From JAFLBI01 sp964616465 (GTDB lineage Bacteria; Bacteroidota; Bacteroidia; Chitinophagales; Chitinophagaceae): a stretch of 64,000 nucleotides of DNA. The stretch covers positions 1 to 64,000 of the forward strand of contig CAZTTO010000014.1 of the NCBI GenBank assembly GCA_964616465.1, read 5' to 3'. A program made the translations under genes and the position numbers. Below, piece by piece: positions 61,401 to 64,000 of this stretch. Position 1 is the stretch's first letter. Every line of letters begins with the position of its first letter. The notes below the pieces were generated by a model. The model did no database searches and was not told where the DNA came from. It saw nothing but the letters and a program-made list of their open reading frames with translations.

Positions 61401-64000
61401 ATGAATACTAGTTACAGGGAATATTCCGGGTTGAATTTGCCGGGCATAGAAGAGGAAATCCTTCAAAAGTGGACCAATGAATCTGCTTTTGAAAAAAGTG
61501 TGTCGTTGAGAGAAGGTGCTGTTCCTTTCGTTTTTTATGAAGGTCCACCCAGTGCCAATGGTATGCCAGGTATTCACCACGTTATTTCTCGAACACTTAA
61601 GGACATGGTTTGTCGATACAAAACCATGCAAGGCTTCCAGGTAAAAAGAAAAGGAGGCTGGGATACACACGGATTACCTGTTGAGTTGGGTGTTGAAAAA
61701 GAATTAGGTATTACAAAAGAAGATATTGGTACTAAAATTTCTGTTGAAGACTATAACAAGAAGTGTCAAGAGGCGGTACTACGTTATAAAAAAGAGTGGG
61801 ATCAAATCACCAATCAAATGGGCTATTGGGTCGATTTGCATCAGCCTTATATCACTTTTGAAGCTTCTTATATTGAAAGCCTCTGGTGGCTGTTACAGCA
61901 GTTCTATAAGAAAGGCTTGCTTTATCAAAGTGTGAGCATCCAACCTTATAGTCCAGCCGCTGGAACGGGATTGTCATCTCATGAACTCAATCAGCCTGGC
62001 ACTTACAAAGATGTAAAAGACACCAGTGCAGTGGTTATGTTTCGTGCAGTACAAGATGAGCGCAATCATTTCCTACACGAACCAGTACAGGGTGCCGAAG
62101 TGTTTTTCTTAGCTTGGACTACTACTCCGTGGACGCTGCCTTCTAACCTTGGATTGACAGTTGGTCCAAACATTGAATATTCTTTGGTTAAAACCTTCAA
62201 CCCATATACACATCTTCCTATTCAGATAATACTTGCAACTGCCTTGCTGCATAAATATTTTAAAGATGAAGACAAGGATTTATCGTTAGATAGTTATGAT
62301 CCAGCTTCAAAATCATTGCCATGGCAAGTGGTTACAACTTTCACTGGTCAACAGTTAGAAGGTTGCAGGTATGAGCAGTTACTTCCTTTCGAAGCCAATG
62401 CTGCTCAGCTTTCGGGCGGAGATCCTTTCCGAATTTTATTAGGCGATTTTGTAACAACAGAAGATGGTACCGGTATTGTACATACAGCACCTGCTTTTGG
62501 TGCAGATGATTACAAAGTAGGTAAGGAGTATGGAATTGGCATTTTAACATTGGTAGATCGTGAAGGAAAGTTTGTAGATGGCTTGGGAGAGTTCAGCGGA
62601 AGATTTGTGAAGAATTATAAAGACGATCCCAATTATGTAGATGTGAATGTAGATATCTGCGTGAAGTTGAAAAAAGAAAATAGGGCCTTTAAAGTTGAGA
62701 AGTATGAACACAGCTATCCGCATTGTTGGAGAACCGATAAACCTATTCTCTATTATCCTCTAGATGCTTGGTTCATTAGAACCACTGCTTTGAAAGATAA
62801 AATGGTGGAGGCCAATCAGCGTATTTTATGGAAGCCTAAGAGCACAGGAGAAGGAAGATTTGGTAACTGGCTTGAAAATATGGTTGACTGGAACCTTAGT
62901 AGAAGTCGTTACTGGGGAACGCCGTTGCCTATTTGGAGAACGGAAGATGGCTCTGAAGAAATATGTATTGGGTCTGTTGCTGAATTAATGGAGGCCGCTA
63001 AAGTGTCGGTAGCAAAAGGATTTATGAGCGCTATGCCGTTTGATGGGGATGCTGCCAATGCGAATTTGCATAAGCCCTATGTAGACGATATCGTTTTAGT
63101 ATCTCCAAGCGGACAGCCCATGAAACGTGTACCAGATCTGGTTGATGTGTGGTTCGATAGTGGTGCTATGCCGTATGCACAATGGCATTTTCCATTCGAA
63201 AACAGAGAAAAATTTGCAAGCAACTACCCCGCAGATTTTATTGCTGAAGGAGTTGACCAAACGCGTGGCTGGTTTTATACCTTACATGCAATTGCTTGTT
63301 TAGCTGAAGATGTTATTAAAGAGGAGTTAGAAAAGTGGGGATTGGATAGTTCTAAAGTAGATGGCAGGGCATATAAAGCAGTTGTGAGCAATGGTTTGGT
63401 GTTGGATAAGAATGGTAATAAAATGAGCAAGCGTTTGGGGAATGTGGTGAATCCATTTGAGACCATCAATAAATTTGGCGCAGACGCAACTCGTTGGTAC
63501 CTCATAACCAATGCCAGTCCATGGGATAACCTCAAGTTTGATTTAGCGGGCATTCAAGAAGTACAAAGGAAGTTTTTTGGAACACTTTATAATACGTATC
63601 AGTTTTTTGCTATGTATGCCAACCTCGATCAGTTTAATTTCAAAGAGGCACCTATACCTTTAGAACAGAGACCTGAAATTGATCGTTGGATTTTATCTTC
63701 TTTAAACAGCTTAGTGGCTCAAGTAAAATCTGCTATGGATGACTATGAGCCTACTACAGCAGGAAGAGCTATTGAGACCTTTGTTGATGAGCAACTCAGT
63801 AACTGGTATGTACGCTTATGTAGAAGAAGATTCTGGAAAGGATCTTATAGTGAAGATAAAATTGCAGCTTTTCAGACCTTGTATGAGTGTTTAGAAACTG
63901 TCATTCGTTTAATGGCTCCTATTGCTCCATTCTTTAGCGATGCCTTGTTCCGCAATCTCAATGCAGTTACACAAAGATTTGAAGAAGAAAGTGTACATCA
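61401..64000 (+). CDS. ileS: Isoleucyl-tRNA synthetase (cut by window end)
   Basis: The frame is open from ATG 61401 to the window edge (866 codons of an expected 1050-1150). This class I synthetase charges tRNA-Ile. The HIGH-type motif is P-G-I-H-H (residues 56-60, after G-P-P-S-A-N-G), followed by G-W-D-T-H-G-L-P-V-E. The CP1 editing domain lies in the middle. The KMSKS-type motif is K674-M-S-K-R. TACCTTCG upstream (near 61371) may be the -7 element. The anticodon-binding C-terminus is off the window. Confidence 0.96.
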   Translation, partial: MNTSYREYSGLNLPGIEEEILQKWTNESAFEKSVSLREGAVPFVFYEGPPSANGMPGIHHVISRTLKDMVCRYKTMQGFQVKRKGGWDTHGLPVELGVEKELGITKEDIGTKISVEDYNKKCQEAVLRYKKEWDQITNQMGYWVDLHQPYITFEASYIESLWWLLQQFYKKGLLYQSVSIQPYSPAAGTGLSSHELNQPGTYKDVKDTSAVVMFRAVQDERNHFLHEPVQGAEVFFLAWTTTPWTLPSNLGLTVGPNIEYSLVKTFNPYTHLPIQIILATALLHKYFKDEDKDLSLDSYDPASKSLPWQVVTTFTGQQLEGCRYEQLLPFEANAAQLSGGDPFRILLGDFVTTEDGTGIVHTAPAFGADDYKVGKEYGIGILTLVDREGKFVDGLGEFSGRFVKNYKDDPNYVDVNVDICVKLKKENRAFKVEKYEHSYPHCWRTDKPILYYPLDAWFIRTTALKDKMVEANQRILWKPKSTGEGRFGNWLENMVDWNLSRSRYWGTPLPIWRTEDGSEEICIGSVAELMEAAKVSVAKGFMSAMPFDGDAANANLHKPYVDDIVLVSPSGQPMKRVPDLVDVWFDSGAMPYAQWHFPFENREKFASNYPADFIAEGVDQTRGWFYTLHAIACLAEDVIKEELEKWGLDSSKVDGRAYKAVVSNGLVLDKNGNKMSKRLGNVVNPFETINKFGADATRWYLITNASPWDNLKFDLAGIQEVQRKFFGTLYNTYQFFAMYANLDQFNFKEAPIPLEQRPEIDRWILSSLNSLVAQVKSAMDDYEPTTAGRAIETFVDEQLSNWYVRLCRRRFWKGSYSEDKIAAFQTLYECLETVIRLMAPIAPFFSDALFRNLNAVTQRFEEESVH

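Noticed and set aside
1..64000. CRISPR arrays, rRNA genes or insertion-sequence transposases
   Set aside because: No regularly spaced repeat-spacer blocks, rRNA sequence or DDE/Y1 transposase frames were seen on either strand.

Overview
The window joins a 28.4 kb integrated mobile element (about 31-28443) to a stretch of ordinary Bacteroidota chromosome (28444-64000). The chromosome looks like Chitinophagaceae or a close relative. It is AT-rich, its promoters follow TTTG-N20-TAnnTTTG with weak or absent ribosome binding sites, it has several TonB-dependent receptors and an HmuY-type haem protein, and its secreted proteins carry signal peptides ending in A-Q or a lipobox. This assignment is from gene content and style only, not from a database search.

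The element sits in the 3' half of a tRNA-Phe(GAA) gene. A perfect 44 bp direct repeat (31-74 and 28400-28443) marks attL and attR. A Bacteroidota-type tyrosine integrase (26952-28241) lies next to attR, and identical double GGTACAACA arm sites sit just inside both ends. Left to right the element holds: a stand-alone RAMA protein, a beta-class DNA methyltransferase and a 904-aa fused restriction-modification enzyme (0.1-4.3 kb); a charged coiled-coil protein (4.7 kb); a serine resolvase with a WG-repeat protein and two small envelope proteins (5.4-8.3 kb); a block with strong Shine-Dalgarno sites carrying an AlpA-like HTH protein, a Toprim primase-like protein, an ArdC antirestriction protein and a second, P4-type integrase (8.6-12.6 kb); an apparently intact second attachment site built on a foreign tRNA-Lys 3' half (12.6-12.9 kb); a defence-like cluster with a HEPN protein and a PD-(D/E)XK nuclease (13.0-16.1 kb); a GC-richer mobilization operon with MobF relaxase, coupling ATPase, membrane protein and HTH protein (16.2-22.4 kb); and a ubiquitin-like conjugation operon followed by an XRE/ImmA pair (23.0-26.9 kb). 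No mating-pore genes are present, so it is probably mobilizable rather than self-conjugative.

The most notable items are (1) the ubiquitin-like operon, where a Ubl-E2 fusion has no cysteine in its E2 part and the E1 crossover loop has serines where a catalytic cysteine is usual; (2) the two-integrase, two-att layout, which suggests an element able to integrate in hosts of different phyla; (3) an 11-residue C-terminal tail, P-x-K-x-(R/K)-D-x-E-x-E-R, shared by the relaxase and two small element proteins; and (4) a poly-G frameshift directly after the catalytic motif of the HEPN gene.

The chromosomal part carries a large TPR-CHAT protein beside the tRNA insertion site; galactose genes galK-galT plus a sodium/sugar symporter; an intergenic array of palindromic repeats; a tricorn-like protease; an M23 peptidase; a thioredoxin-like protein; an aldo/keto reductase; ruvB; an AraC-type regulator with a cysteine cluster; an amidohydrolase lipoprotein; pflBA; ferritin; three TonB-dependent receptors with a ChaN-like protein and HmuY (an iron/haem block); and the first two-thirds of ileS, cut by the window end.
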